In this document: one piece after another, positions 33,301-41,989 of the stretch
Position numbering within the stretch: position 1 is the stretch's first letter
Layout: every line of letters starts with the position of its first letter
Source of the DNA: Candidatus Rokuibacteriota bacterium
Lineage (GTDB): Bacteria; Methylomirabilota; Methylomirabilia; Rokubacteriales; CSP1-6
Length of the DNA: 64,000 nucleotides
Assembly: GCA_003220535.1 (NCBI GenBank)
Contig: QHSU01000066.1
Location: 124,001-188,000 of the forward strand
Direction: 5' to 3'
Notes under the pieces: generated by a model
What the model was told of the DNA's origin: nothing
Database searches by the model: none
The model's input: only the letters and a program-made list of their open reading frames with translations
Translations under genes and position numbers: made by a program

Positions 33301-34160
33301 CCACACCCCTGACCGTCTATCTGCCGTTCAATCGCGATTGCCTGCGCGGCGCGTTCGTTCCGGCCAAGCGCGGCACCAAGCCGCCGACCGAGCGCGGCAA
33401 CTGGCTCATCGTCCAGCACCAGAAGCTGCTCGTCGTCCCCGACGGCGAGAGCTTCCGGCTTCCGACCGGCATTCGCCCGGCGAAGCTCGACGGCGCGCTC
33501 GGCGAATCGCTCTGGCTGGGGACGCTCGGCGGCGACACCGAGTGCTGGGTCGCGGCGCTGCCGCGCGATGCCGTCGTGCCGGACGAGTTCCAGCGTGAGA
33601 CCCTCGTGCCGATGCAGGGCACGCGCCTGCCCGACGATCTGCTCTCGCTCGGCGGCATGGCCATGCAGGCCCTCTGGTGGGAATCGACGAGCGGCTTCTG
33701 TCCCCGCTGCGGTGACCGAACCGAGCGCCTCGAGGGCGAATGGGGCAAGCGCTGCCCGCGCTGCAGGTACGAGCACTACCCGCACCTGCATCCGGCCGTC
33801 ATCGTCGTCGTCCGTGACGGCGACCGCGTGCTGCTCGCGCGGAAGTCCATCTGGGCGCCTAACCGCTATGCGCTCGTCGCCGGCTTCGTCGACAACGGTG
33901 AGTCGCTCGAGGGCGCCGTGGCGCGCGAGGTGAAGGAAGAGGTCGGAGTCGACGTGACGGACATCACGTACGTCGGCAGCCAGAACTGGCCCTTCCCGAG
34001 CCAGCTCATGGTCGGCTTCGTCGCCACCTACGCGGGCGGCGAGATCAAGGTCGATCCGGAGGAGCTGGAGGACGCACGCTGGTTCCCCTGCTCGAGCCTG
34101 CCCGGGCTCCCCTCGCGCCACAGCATCTCGCGCTTTCTCATTGACAACTTCGGTCGCTGA
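33297..34160 (+). CDS. nudC: NAD+/NADH diphosphatase
   Basis: 287 residues. A zinc ribbon (CPRCGDRTERLEGEWGKRCP) precedes the Nudix domain with the box GFVDNGESLEGAVAREVKEE. The NADH-specific tail SQNWPFPSQLMVGF follows, equivalent to SQPWPFPxS. It hydrolyses NADH to NMNH and AMP and can remove NAD caps from RNA. Start coupled to the LLM gene (ATGA). Confidence 0.95.
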   Translation: MTTPLTVYLPFNRDCLRGAFVPAKRGTKPPTERGNWLIVQHQKLLVVPDGESFRLPTGIRPAKLDGALGESLWLGTLGGDTECWVAALPRDAVVPDEFQRETLVPMQGTRLPDDLLSLGGMAMQALWWESTSGFCPRCGDRTERLEGEWGKRCPRCRYEHYPHLHPAVIVVVRDGDRVLLARKSIWAPNRYALVAGFVDNGESLEGAVAREVKEEVGVDVTDITYVGSQNWPFPSQLMVGFVATYAGGEIKVDPEELEDARWFPCSSLPGLPSRHSISRFLIDNFGR

Positions 34161-34230
34161 CTTGTCCGGAGGGTGGATCGGCGATTCCGTGCTACCTTCG
34201 CTCCACCACAACGTCTTCGAGGAGGCGCTC

Positions 34231-34464
34231 ATGCCAAACCGGGTGAGGGTCAATCTCGCGAATCCTGCGGAGCTACTCGAGCTCCCTGGCATCGGACCTG
34301 AACAGGCCCGGGCCATTCTCGAGTTTCGCGCCGAGCACGGGCCTATCCAGGATGCGGGTCAACTCGCGAGAATCCTGCGTGGGTGGCCCGTCGCCGAGGC
34401 GATCTGGGAGCAGGTGGAGTTCGATCCCGCGGAAGGCACCGCTCCCGAAGCGCCAGGCGCGTAG
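34231..34464 (+). CDS. Helix-hairpin-helix (ComEA/T2SK-like) small protein
   Basis: 77 residues from MPNRVRVNLANPAELLELPG with GAGGAGG upstream. The LLELPGIGPEQARAILEFRA segment is a textbook HhH motif as in ComEA-type DNA-binding or T2SS minor pseudopilin repeats. There is no signal peptide or TM, unlike ComEA. Probably cytosolic nucleic-acid or protein binding; role unknown. Confidence 0.8.
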   Translation: MPNRVRVNLANPAELLELPGIGPEQARAILEFRAEHGPIQDAGQLARILRGWPVAEAIWEQVEFDPAEGTAPEAPGA

Positions 34465-34516
34465 ACGACCAATCGGCGTACCGCTTCGGTCGGTGGAGTA
34501 GCGAAGGAGGTCAACC

Positions 34517-34822
34517 ATGGTGATTCGCATTACTTGGGGCAAGCTTCGGGCGGGCGCGTGGGGCGAGTTCGAGCGTACCTACCGGGAGAACGTCCTCACC
34601 AAAGGCAAGTCCCTCAAGGGCCTGCGCGGCCGGTGGCTGGCCCAGGACGAGGCGGACAAGGACACCGGATTCGCGGTGAGTCTGTGGGACAACACCGCGG
34701 ACATGCAGGCCTACGAGCAGAGCGCGCTCTACCGCGAGATCATGACACCGCTCCAGCCGTTCTTCGTCGGTGAGTACAAGACCTATCGCTGCGACGTGAA
34801 GTACACCGACGTCGGCGCGTAG
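34517..34822 (+). CDS. ABM-type dimeric alpha/beta-barrel protein
   Basis: 101 residues with GAAGGAGG upstream. VIRITWGKLRAGAWGEFERT, GLRGRWLAQDEADKDTGFAV and SLWDNTADMQAYEQS fit the antibiotic-biosynthesis-monooxygenase/heme-degrading ferredoxin-like fold. No signature residues allow a specific function. Co-directional with the HhH gene. Confidence 0.8.
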   Translation: MVIRITWGKLRAGAWGEFERTYRENVLTKGKSLKGLRGRWLAQDEADKDTGFAVSLWDNTADMQAYEQSALYREIMTPLQPFFVGEYKTYRCDVKYTDVGA

Positions 34823-34879
34823 TCGCTGGTGGGCCGGGCCGGGCGGTGCCGAGCCCGCTCTCGTTCCCCGAGCTGAGCG

Positions 34880-35413
34880 TCAGTCCGACGAAGCGCCGGC
34901 GGGGACGGGAAGCTCGGCGCCGCAGCTCCGGCAGGTCCGGAGCGCCCGGCTCGCGTTGAACTTCTGGATGACCTCGCGCAGCTCCACCTCGATGTTCGCG
35001 CACGAGAAGGTCGCCTCGTGGAGCTTGCCGCCGCAGCGCTCACAGAACCACGCGAGCCGATCCAGCTCATCGGCTCGACGCTTGCGCTCGATGACGAGCC
35101 CCCAGGTGTCCGCCGGACGGATCGGGCAGTGCGGGGTGCCGGCTCGGCAGAGCATGACTTCGCCCTCGCGCACTTTGATATCGCGCGGCTTCCCGTCGGC
35201 GTCGATGCACCGCACGGTGATGTCACCCTTCAGCTGGTAGAAGATCTCGTCGCCCGGGTCGATGTGGAAGTCGTTCCGCGCGTTCGGCCCGCGGATGATC
35301 TGATAGATGAACTCGCTCTCGGGAAAGACTTCCTTGTTCGCGACCGGCCCGCTGAACTGCTCCTTGTGCTCATCGATCCACCGCATCAAATGCAGCGGCG
35401 CAATATTCGCCAT
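34880..35413 (-). CDS. 3-hydroxyanthranilate 3,4-dioxygenase
   Basis: 177 residues, the size of bacterial HAAO/NbaC. The cupin iron site is in FHIDPGDEIFYQLKG and TPHCPIRP. The second, rubredoxin-like iron site is provided by FCERCGG and TCRSCG near the C-terminus, as in the bacterial homodimeric enzyme. It cleaves the ring of 3-hydroxyanthranilate in tryptophan/kynurenine or 2-nitrobenzoate breakdown. No other pathway gene adjoins it, apart from the distant cyclase-family protein at 1331. Confidence 0.92.
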   Translation of the reverse strand: MANIAPLHLMRWIDEHKEQFSGPVANKEVFPESEFIYQIIRGPNARNDFHIDPGDEIFYQLKGDITVRCIDADGKPRDIKVREGEVMLCRAGTPHCPIRPADTWGLVIERKRRADELDRLAWFCERCGGKLHEATFSCANIEVELREVIQKFNASRALRTCRSCGAELPVPAGASSD

Positions 35414-35425
35414 CCCGCCCTCCTG

Positions 35426-35469
35426 TGAACGTCCGCCATCCTACGCCTGAACGTGCGCCATCCTACGCT
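35426..35469. promoter_or_regulatory. Two 22-nt tandem repeats upstream of the HAAO gene
   Basis: TGAACGTCCGCCATCCTACG (35426) recurs directly at 35448 as TGAACGTGCGCCATCCTACG; the 22-nt units differ at two positions. They begin 13 bases upstream of the minus-strand HAAO start. A duplicated operator is possible, but so is a simple slippage duplication. Confidence 0.4.
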
Positions 35470-35544
35470 CCGCCTCCACCACCGTCTACTGAAGCGCCAG
35501 CGGGTGTGGGTCAGGCGGGCGGGAGCCACACTCGTGCAAAACGT

Positions 35545-36387
35545 CTAACGTTGAACCTCGGCGACCCACGCGGTCGTCCGCCCGCCAACGGTGAGATAGC
35601 GGATGCGCTCGCCGCGCACCGTCATCGGGCGCCGATCGCGCTTGCTCCAGCGGGTGTGAAAGAGCCACTTCGGAGGGAACCGGTCGCCGTCGGCGCCGAG
35701 GCGCACCGCCGTGGTCAGCACCGAGCGCAACCGGGCGCGGAGCCGCCCGATCTCCGCCGCCGTGAGCGTGTGCGCGCGCCGGCGCGGGTCGATGCGAGCC
35801 TGGTACAGCACCTCGTCGGCGATCCAGTTGCCGACGCCCGCCGAAAACGACTGGTCGAGCAGCACCGCCTTCACCGGCGCCGCGCGCTCGCCGAAGAGCG
35901 CGGCGAGCCGGCGAAGGGGCGGCAGCTCGCGGAGCGCGTCGAAGCCCAGCAGGCTGATCGGCGGCTCGGCCGGTGGGTCGTGGCGGAGGCGCACGCGGCC
36001 GAGCCGCCGCGCGTCGCGGAACACGACCTCACTCCCGTCGTCGAGAACGAGGTGGAGCCGGCAGAAACGCGGCGGCCAGAGAGGCTCGTGGTTGCGGCGG
36101 CCCTCCATCACGAGCCGGTGGCGCCGGCGGCCGCGGACCTCGATCCCGCCGGCCATCCCGAAGTGAAAGCACGGCCAGGGGCGACGATCGAGCTCGAGCC
36201 AGAGGTGCTTGCCGTGGCGCCGCGCCGCGACCACGCGCCGACCGAGCAGGGCGCGACGCACGCGCGCCGGGCTCACGCCCTGGAACACGATGGGATCGTG
36301 CGCGCAGCGGACGGCGACGATGCGCCGCCCGACCGCCGCGCGGGTGAGCAGGCGTCGGGCCGCCTCGACCTCGGGCAGCTCGGGCAT
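35545..36387 (-). CDS. Fpg/Nei-family DNA glycosylase, zincless type
   Basis: 280 residues starting MPELPEVEAARRLL: Pro-2 and Glu-3 are the catalytic lyase residues. GKHLWLELDRRPWPCFHFGM carries the conserved Lys, and VGNWIADEVLYQARIDP is the H2TH motif. The C-terminus ends YLTVGGRTTAWVAEVQ, with no four-cysteine zinc finger. This zincless ending is known from plant and fungal Fpg. It removes oxidised bases from DNA. The gene is divergent from the ThDP enzyme. Confidence 0.9.
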   Translation of the reverse strand: MPELPEVEAARRLLTRAAVGRRIVAVRCAHDPIVFQGVSPARVRRALLGRRVVAARRHGKHLWLELDRRPWPCFHFGMAGGIEVRGRRRHRLVMEGRRNHEPLWPPRFCRLHLVLDDGSEVVFRDARRLGRVRLRHDPPAEPPISLLGFDALRELPPLRRLAALFGERAAPVKAVLLDQSFSAGVGNWIADEVLYQARIDPRRRAHTLTAAEIGRLRARLRSVLTTAVRLGADGDRFPPKWLFHTRWSKRDRRPMTVRGERIRYLTVGGRTTAWVAEVQR

Positions 36388-36492
36388 CGGGCGGTAGTGT
36401 ACGATGAAGCGTCCCGCGAGCGGGGCGGAGACGGCCGACCGGCGCACGTGATACGCTTCGGCCTTAAACCCGACGAACCCGAGGAGCCGGCG

Positions 36493-38121
36493 ATGGCACG
36501 GATGACCGGTGGCGAAGCGATCGTGAAAGCTCTGGCCCGCGAAGGCGTGCAGGTGGCGTTCGGGCTGCCCGGCGTCCAGCTCTACGGCATCGTCACCGCG
36601 TTCCGCGACGAGCCGATCCGCTTCATCACCGTGCGTCACGAAGGGTCTTCGAGCTACATGGCCGACGGGTACGCGCGGGCCGGCGGCGGTATCGGCGTCG
36701 CCGTAGCCGTACCCGGTCCCGGCCTCCTCAACGCGTCGGCGGGCCTCAACACCGCCTATTCCGCCTCCTCGCCGGTGCTGATGATCGCGGGCCAAATCCC
36801 GCGCAACCAGATCGGCAAGAAGATCGGTGTGCTCCACGAGCTCGACGACCAGCTCGACGCGCTGGCTGGCTCCACCAAGTGGCGCCGCAGCATCCACCAG
36901 GTCGCGGACGCGCCGAAGATCGTTCACGAGGCGTTCGGCCAGCTGCGCAGCGGGCGGCCGCGGCCGGTCGTCATCGACATGCCGTGGGACACGATGGAAG
37001 AAGAGGTCGACGTCACGCTGGTGGACGGCGGGCATCCGCCGCGCGCCGCGGCACCGGGCGCCGACATCGATCGGGCGGCAGAGATGCTGCTCCGCGCGGA
37101 GCGGCCCGCGATCTACGCGGGCGGCGGCGTCCACCTCTCGGACGCCCACGAGGCGCTCGCGGCCGTGGCCGAGTACCTCCAGGCCGGCGTCGTCGAGACG
37201 GCGGAGGGCAAGGGCGCCATCAGCGATGCCAACGAGCTCTCGCTGGGCGCCGGGCTTTTCCCGAAGAGCCCCCTGCGCCGCTACCTCGACGCCGCCGACG
37301 TCGTCCTCGCCGTCGGCAGCCGGTGCGCGCTGGCGATGTTCCAGCCCGAGCAGCAGGTGATCCAGATCGACGCCGACCCCGAAGAGATCGGTCGCAATCA
37401 CAAGAAAACCGCCGGCCTCGGGGGCGACGCGAAGGCCACGCTGGAGAAGCTGCTCGAGCGGCTGCGCGCGGGCGGCAAGCCGCGCGCCTCGCGCAAGGCC
37501 GAGTATCAGGCGCTGCGCGCCGAGGTCGGCGGCCTGATGACCCAGGAGCCGAACTCGTCGATCCTCCGGTCGCTGCGCCAGGGGATTCCCGAGGACGCGA
37601 TCGTCATCGCTGGCATGACGCAGATGGGCTACTTCTCACGGCCCTTCTTCCCGGTGTACCGCCCGCGGACCTACATCACGTCGTCCTACTCCGGCAACCT
37701 CGGATTCGAGTATCCGACCGCGATCGGCGCCAAGGTGGCCAACCCCAACCGCCCGGTGGTCATGATCGCGGGCGACGGCGGCTTCCTCTATTACGCCCAG
37801 GAGATGGCGACGGCCGTCCAGCAGCAGATCAACGTCGTCGCGGTCGTCTTCAACGACAACGCGTACGGCAATGTCGCGCGCGACCTCGACGAGCACTGGG
37901 GTGGCAAGTTCGGCGCGGAGCTGCACAACCCCGACTTCGTCCGGCTCGCCGAGGCGTACGGCGCCGTGGGCCGCCGCGCGAAGGAGCCGACCGAGGTGGG
38001 CAAGCTCATCGCCGACGCGGTCCAGATGGATCGGCCCGTCCTCATCGAGGTCCCGGTGGGGCGAATGGGGCGACCGGTGTTCTTCTCGCCCCTCAAGACG
38101 CTGCCGCGCTATCAGCACTGA
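36493..38121 (+). CDS. ThDP-dependent enzyme (acetolactate synthase-like large subunit)
   Basis: 542 residues from ATG 36493. The activating glutamate is in VRHEGSSSYMADGYARAGGG; the ThDP motif is GDGGFLYYAQEMATAV ending FNDNAYGN. All three domains of the acetolactate synthase/oxalyl-CoA decarboxylase superfamily are present. No IlvN regulatory subunit follows, so branched-chain amino-acid synthesis is not assured. It precedes the acyl-CoA dehydrogenase by 33 bases. Confidence 0.9.
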   Translation: MARMTGGEAIVKALAREGVQVAFGLPGVQLYGIVTAFRDEPIRFITVRHEGSSSYMADGYARAGGGIGVAVAVPGPGLLNASAGLNTAYSASSPVLMIAGQIPRNQIGKKIGVLHELDDQLDALAGSTKWRRSIHQVADAPKIVHEAFGQLRSGRPRPVVIDMPWDTMEEEVDVTLVDGGHPPRAAAPGADIDRAAEMLLRAERPAIYAGGGVHLSDAHEALAAVAEYLQAGVVETAEGKGAISDANELSLGAGLFPKSPLRRYLDAADVVLAVGSRCALAMFQPEQQVIQIDADPEEIGRNHKKTAGLGGDAKATLEKLLERLRAGGKPRASRKAEYQALRAEVGGLMTQEPNSSILRSLRQGIPEDAIVIAGMTQMGYFSRPFFPVYRPRTYITSSYSGNLGFEYPTAIGAKVANPNRPVVMIAGDGGFLYYAQEMATAVQQQINVVAVVFNDNAYGNVARDLDEHWGGKFGAELHNPDFVRLAEAYGAVGRRAKEPTEVGKLIADAVQMDRPVLIEVPVGRMGRPVFFSPLKTLPRYQH

Positions 38122-38154
38122 GCACGGCGCGGCCGCTGAACTAAGGAGAGCCCG

Positions 38155-39363
38155 ATGGAATTCGAGTACTCGAAGAAGACCAAGATGTACATGGAGCAGC
38201 TGACCGACTTCATGACCAAGTACATCTACCCGAACGAACGGGTTTTCCACGACCAGCTCAGTGCCGCGCCCACCCGCTGGCAGATCCCCCCGATCATGGA
38301 GGAGCTGAAGGCGACGGCGCGCGAGCGCGGGCTCTGGAACCTCTTCCTGCCGGAGAGCGAGCGCGGCGCTGGGCTCACCAACCTCGAGTACGCGCCGCTC
38401 TGCGAAATCATGGGCCGGTCGCCGATCGCGCCCGAGGCCTTCAACTGCTCGGCGCCCGACACCGGCAACATGGAGACCATCGAGCGCTACGGCTCGCCCG
38501 AGCAGAAGAAGCAGTGGCTCCAGCCGCTGCTCGAGGGCAAGATCCGCTCGGCGTTCGTCATGACCGAGCCCAAGGTCGCCTCGTCCGACGCCACCAACAT
38601 CGAGTCGTCGATCGCCCGCGACGGCGACTCCTACGTCATCAACGGTCACAAGTGGTGGACGTCGGGCATCGGCGATCCGCGCTGCAAGATCCTGATCTTC
38701 ATGGGCAAGACCGACGCGAAGAACCCCGATCGCTACAAGCAGCAGTCGATGATCCTGGTGCCGCGCGACACGCCGGGCATCAAGGTCATCCGGATGCTGA
38801 CCGTGTTCGGCTACGACGATGCGCCCCATGGCCACGGCGAGGTGCTCTTCGAGAATGTCCGCGTGCCCGCCTCGAACATGCTGCTGGGCGAGGGGCGCGG
38901 CTTCGAGATCGCGCAGGGCCGCCTGGGCCCCGGCCGCATCCACCACTGCATGCGCCAGATCGGCGTCGCCGAGCGGGCGCTCGAGCTGATGTGCAAGCGT
39001 TCCCAGAATCGCGTGGCGTTCGGCAAGCGCCTGGCCGAGAACGACATCACCCTCGAACGCATCGCGCAGTCGCGCATCGAGATCGACCAGGCCCGGCTCC
39101 TCGTCCTGCACGCGGCCTACATGATGGACACCGTCGGCAACAAGGCCGCCAAGCAGGCGATCGCCGAGATCAAGGTGGCCGTGCCCAACATGACGCTGCA
39201 GGTGGTCGAGCGCGCCATGCAGCTCCACGGCGGCGGCGGCGTCAGCCAGGAGTTCCCGCTGGCGTCCATGTGGGCCCACTCGCGGACGCTGCGCTTCGCC
39301 GACGGGCCCGACGAGGTGCACCGGCGCCAGATCGGCCGGCTGGAGCTCCGCAAGCACGGTTAG
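38155..39363 (+). CDS. acyl-CoA dehydrogenase (ACAD10/11-like)
   Basis: 402 residues, ATG 38155 (TAAGGAGAG upstream). FAD-binding [16 protein letters not shown] and [15 protein letters not shown], then [20 protein letters not shown] near the C-terminus, match the ACAD11-like group. It may work with the stand-alone kinase at 26145, which corresponds to the kinase half of ACAD10/11. Electron acceptor would be ETF. Confidence 0.92.
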   Translation: MEFEYSKKTKMYMEQLTDFMTKYIYPNERVFHDQLSAAPTRWQIPPIMEELKATARERGLWNLFLPESERGAGLTNLEYAPLCEIMGRSPIAPEAFNCSAPDTGNMETIERYGSPEQKKQWLQPLLEGKIRSAFVMTEPKVASSDATNIESSIARDGDSYVINGHKWWTSGIGDPRCKILIFMGKTDAKNPDRYKQQSMILVPRDTPGIKVIRMLTVFGYDDAPHGHGEVLFENVRVPASNMLLGEGRGFEIAQGRLGPGRIHHCMRQIGVAERALELMCKRSQNRVAFGKRLAENDITLERIAQSRIEIDQARLLVLHAAYMMDTVGNKAAKQAIAEIKVAVPNMTLQVVERAMQLHGGGGVSQEFPLASMWAHSRTLRFADGPDEVHRRQIGRLELRKHG

Positions 39364-40008
39364 GGGCGCCGCGCCAGCTCCCGGCAAGAACGCCCGACGC
39401 CCCGGACCGTCCCACGGCCGGTTTCCCCTTACGACGGCCTGGCGATGGTGGACGAGGGGAGGACCGGAACCTAGCCCGGTCTCCCTACGGAGACGCCCAC
39501 GAGTTCGTGCTGTTCCACCGGCGGCGGTGAGGGCCGCCACCGCGCCTTCCCAGTCCCTCCGACGGTGTTTTGTCGGAACGATCCTCTCCGCGGCCTCCTC
39601 TCGAGACACGCGGGACCTGACGCCTCGTCTGGGGCCCGGGCCGGAACCCCAGAAGGATCGCCGTAGATTCTCTGGCGACCGCGGACTCTGGCACGGTCTC
39701 ACCCTCGGCTCCCTGACTCGGGCTCGCACCGCGCTTCAAACGGGGGTCTCTCGTGTGACTCTCGCGTTGGTCCACGCCGCCGGCCCGACACTGGTCGTCT
39801 CTATGCGGGCGGCACGCGTCCATCCTCAATGCGGGGTGAAGAACGGGAGCCCCGGCGCGAATGGCCATCTACGCGTGGCGCACGGTCGGGGGCTCACGCC
39901 ACCTTTAGGGGATTTTCCGGAAATAGGGATTTTCCACACAGCGATTACATGACCCGCCTGATTGGAAAGCGCGGACTCTCCGCCTAGGGTACCCCCCACA
40001 AGCAGGAG
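39364..40008. other. 645-nt gene-poor region upstream of the FemAB locus
   Basis: No ORF here has a recognisable family or convincing RBS on either strand; those that exist are arginine- and proline-rich chance frames. The last 110 bases are locally AT-richer than anything nearby and contain a repeated GGGATTTTCC motif. I read the region as a promoter/regulatory zone or decayed DNA. Confidence 0.5.
39909..39935. promoter_or_regulatory. Two GGGATTTTCC direct repeats, 17-nt period
   Basis: Exact 10-mers at 39909-39918 and 39926-39935 separated by GGAAATA; TTTTCCGGAAA between them is itself palindromic. They lie about 75-100 bases upstream of the FemAB ATG at 40009, in an AT-rich island. Possible operator or promoter spacer of the peptide locus. 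Confidence 0.45.
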
Positions 40009-41199
40009 ATGCCCTGCTTGGCCGATACCCACGTTCGCTCCCGAATGGTGTCGGCGCCGCGGGCCGGAGCGACGGAGAACGCCGTGGTCGACCAATCCCA
40101 CAGCGGAAGCCCCGTCGCGATGGGTCTGCTCGACGCTTCCCCGATCGCTGAGCCCCGGCGACCGGCCGAGCCTCCGCCCATGCAGACGAATCACGGGAGT
40201 TCGCCGACGAGCGGAGAGACGAGTCGGTGGAAGGCGTGGGACGGCTTTCTCGAATCGAATGCCGCGACCGGATTCATGCAGTCCTCCTGGTGGTCGGACT
40301 TTCGCAGCACGACCGGATGGCAGTCCTTCGGGGTGATCCTCAAGCACGAGGGCACGATCGTCGGTGGCGCGACGGTGATGAAGTTCGACTACACCACCGA
40401 CAGCTGCTTCTACTACATCCCGGAAGGCCCGGCCCTGCCCGAGACCGAGTCGAGTGCGGAACAGGTCTTTCAGAAGATCGTCGACGCCATCGAGAAACGG
40501 CGGGCGAACGAAGCGCTGGCGGTCAGCCACCTGCGCATCGAGCCGCGATGGCAGCACGTCCCTCCCTTTGTGCGCGGATTTCACCGGGCCAAAGCGTTCA
40601 TGGAGCCGCGCAACACTATCTGTATCGACCTGCGGCCTTCGGAAGAGGCGATCCTCGCCCAGATGAAACCCAAGGGACGCTACAACATCCATGTCGCGCA
40701 ACGACACGGGGTGTCGGTCGTCGAAGACGCTTCGTCACGGGGCCTCGAAGACTTCTTGACCATCTACGAGGATACGATCCGGCGCCACGGCTTGCGGGGA
40801 AAACCTCAGCGTTACTTTCGGACTCTGATTCCCCTGCTCTCAGCCACGAGGCGCGGCTCGGTGTTCTTCGCGGAGTACGGGGGCCTGAGACTGGCGACCG
40901 CGCTGGTCGTCTACTTCGGCCGTCGGGCGACCTATTTCTTCGGGGGATCGCTCGTCGTCCACCGCAACGTCATGGCGCCCTATCTCCTGCACTTCGACAT
41001 CATGCGCCGGGCGCAGGCACGCGGCTACGAGTCGTACGACCTCTGGGGCGTCGCCCCGGAGGGCGAGCCCGACCATTCATGGAGCGACATCAGTGTCTTC
41101 AAGCGGAAATTCGGAGGACAAGAGCTGGCACTCGTGCCCACGCTCGACTACGTGTACGACCCCGCCGCCTATGAGCGCTACACGGCTTGGCATTCCTAG
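40009..41199 (+). CDS. FemAB/GNAT-fold aminoacyl or acyl transferase
   Basis: 396 residues as called. The conserved fold begins near SRWKAWDGFLESNAATGFMQ, so the ATG at 40180 (339 residues) is a realistic alternative. KPKGRYNIHVAQRHGVSVVE is the FemAB core motif; later come FFGGSLVVHRNVMAPYLLHF and YDLWGVAPEG. Relatives transfer amino acids from aminoacyl-tRNA (FemABX) or acyl groups. It precedes a repetitive peptide gene and the PqqD-M50-HlyD gene with no other enzyme, so it is the candidate peptide-modifying enzyme of the locus; cell-wall branching is the alternative. Confidence 0.82.
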   Translation: MPCLADTHVRSRMVSAPRAGATENAVVDQSHSGSPVAMGLLDASPIAEPRRPAEPPPMQTNHGSSPTSGETSRWKAWDGFLESNAATGFMQSSWWSDFRSTTGWQSFGVILKHEGTIVGGATVMKFDYTTDSCFYYIPEGPALPETESSAEQVFQKIVDAIEKRRANEALAVSHLRIEPRWQHVPPFVRGFHRAKAFMEPRNTICIDLRPSEEAILAQMKPKGRYNIHVAQRHGVSVVEDASSRGLEDFLTIYEDTIRRHGLRGKPQRYFRTLIPLLSATRRGSVFFAEYGGLRLATALVVYFGRRATYFFGGSLVVHRNVMAPYLLHFDIMRRAQARGYESYDLWGVAPEGEPDHSWSDISVFKRKFGGQELALVPTLDYVYDPAAYERYTAWHS

Positions 41200-41431
41200 A
41201 AAGCGTGGGTCCGAGGGAGAAGCACGGCGGTGGCTGATCCAGCCAGCTCGAATGACACGTCTCGCGCCGTACCCGGTCGGCGCGGCCCCAGCGACCGCTC
41301 TGGTCGACGCTGGGCTCATCGCGGCCTCACCGAAGCCTAGGCCAGAGAGGAGGTGACCGTTGGCAGGAAGAGATTGGGACCGGGGCTGACAACCGTTCTG
41401 AGGCCCGTACTGGAATGTACAGGAGAGAACC

Positions 41432-41779
41432 ATGCTGTTGACGCTCGAAATCGAAGAACTGGAGGCGCGCATCGCCCCCGGCCTGGTGTGTGCTCCCAGT
41501 GACGGCCACGCCAGCAAGGACGACCACGGCAGCAAGGCCAACGCCGGCAGCAAGGACGACCACGGCAGCCAGGCCCACGCTGGCAGCAAGGACGACCATG
41601 GCAGCAAGGCCCACGCCGGGAGCAAGGATGACCACGGCAGCAAGGCCCACGCCGGGAGCAAGGATGACCACGGCAGCAAGGGCAACGCCGGCAGCAATGG
41701 GAACGGCGGCAGCAAGGCTGACCACGGCAGCGCGGCCCACGCCGGTAGCAAGGACGACCATGGCAGCAAGTGCGCGTGA
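41432..41779 (+). CDS. Hexapeptide-repeat peptide, candidate precursor of a modified or exported peptide
   Basis: 115 residues from ATG 41432 (GGAGAGAACC upstream). Residues 1-28 form a leader-like segment beginning MLLTLEIEELEARIAPGLV, with Cys20. Residues 29-112 are 14 back-to-back hexapeptides, mostly alternating KDDHGS and KAHAGS/KANAGS, each ending Gly-Ser. The chain closes Lys-Cys114-Ala. At DNA level this is a 36-bp tandem repeat (41516-41767). There is no signal peptide or hydrophobic segment, so export would need a dedicated machine. The two Cys flank the repeats. Rich in His, Asp, Lys and Ser; metal binding or side-chain modification are both plausible. Confidence 0.85.
   Translation: MLLTLEIEELEARIAPGLVCAPSDGHASKDDHGSKANAGSKDDHGSQAHAGSKDDHGSKAHAGSKDDHGSKAHAGSKDDHGSKGNAGSNGNGGSKADHGSAAHAGSKDDHGSKCA
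41516..41767 (+). repeat. Coding tandem repeat, 36-bp period (two hexapeptides)
   Basis: Seven 36-bp units, each two 18-bp half-units coding xxxxGS. Units from about 41516 to 41695 are nearly identical (AGCAAGGACGACCACGGCAG recurs); the sixth is divergent (KGNAGS NGNGGS). The repeats abut with no spacers and stay in frame. Confidence 0.85.
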
Positions 41780-41989
41780 GTCCCAAGGCGTGCACGTCTT
41801 TCATCGCTAGCCTGATGCAATGAGCGATTCTGCCTGCCGTACCGAGACGTGGCCGCGCGGCACGCCACCGGGCACCAGGGCGCGCAGGGCACTGTCGTGT
41901 TCGCGCGCAGCTGAACGCCGGTCGTTCGTCGCGGTACGGCGGGCAGGGTCCTCATTGGCTCGCTCGGCTGAGGCGCGAGCGACCTCGTC

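Noticed and set aside
35425..36492. N-terminal extension of the ThDP enzyme ORF
   Set aside because: Antisense to the Fpg-like gene; the enzyme starts at 36493.
39909..39935. Similarity of GGGATTTTCC to a eukaryotic NF-kappa-B site
   Set aside because: Meaningless in a bacterial genome; kept only as a repeated motif of possible local regulatory use.
39485..39952. ORFs of 127 and 141 codons in the gap before the FemAB gene
   Set aside because: No recognisable domain, no RBS, composition like chance frames.
41516..41767. 36-bp periodic repeat resembling a CRISPR array
   Set aside because: Units abut without unique spacers, stay in one reading frame with an RBS-preceded ATG, and no cas genes are present; it is a coding tandem repeat.
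41327..41804. Minus-strand ORFs rich in Ala/Val/Leu or Cys/Arg repeats opposite the peptide gene
   Set aside because: They are antisense shadows of the hexapeptide repeat; no RBS and opposite to the operon direction.
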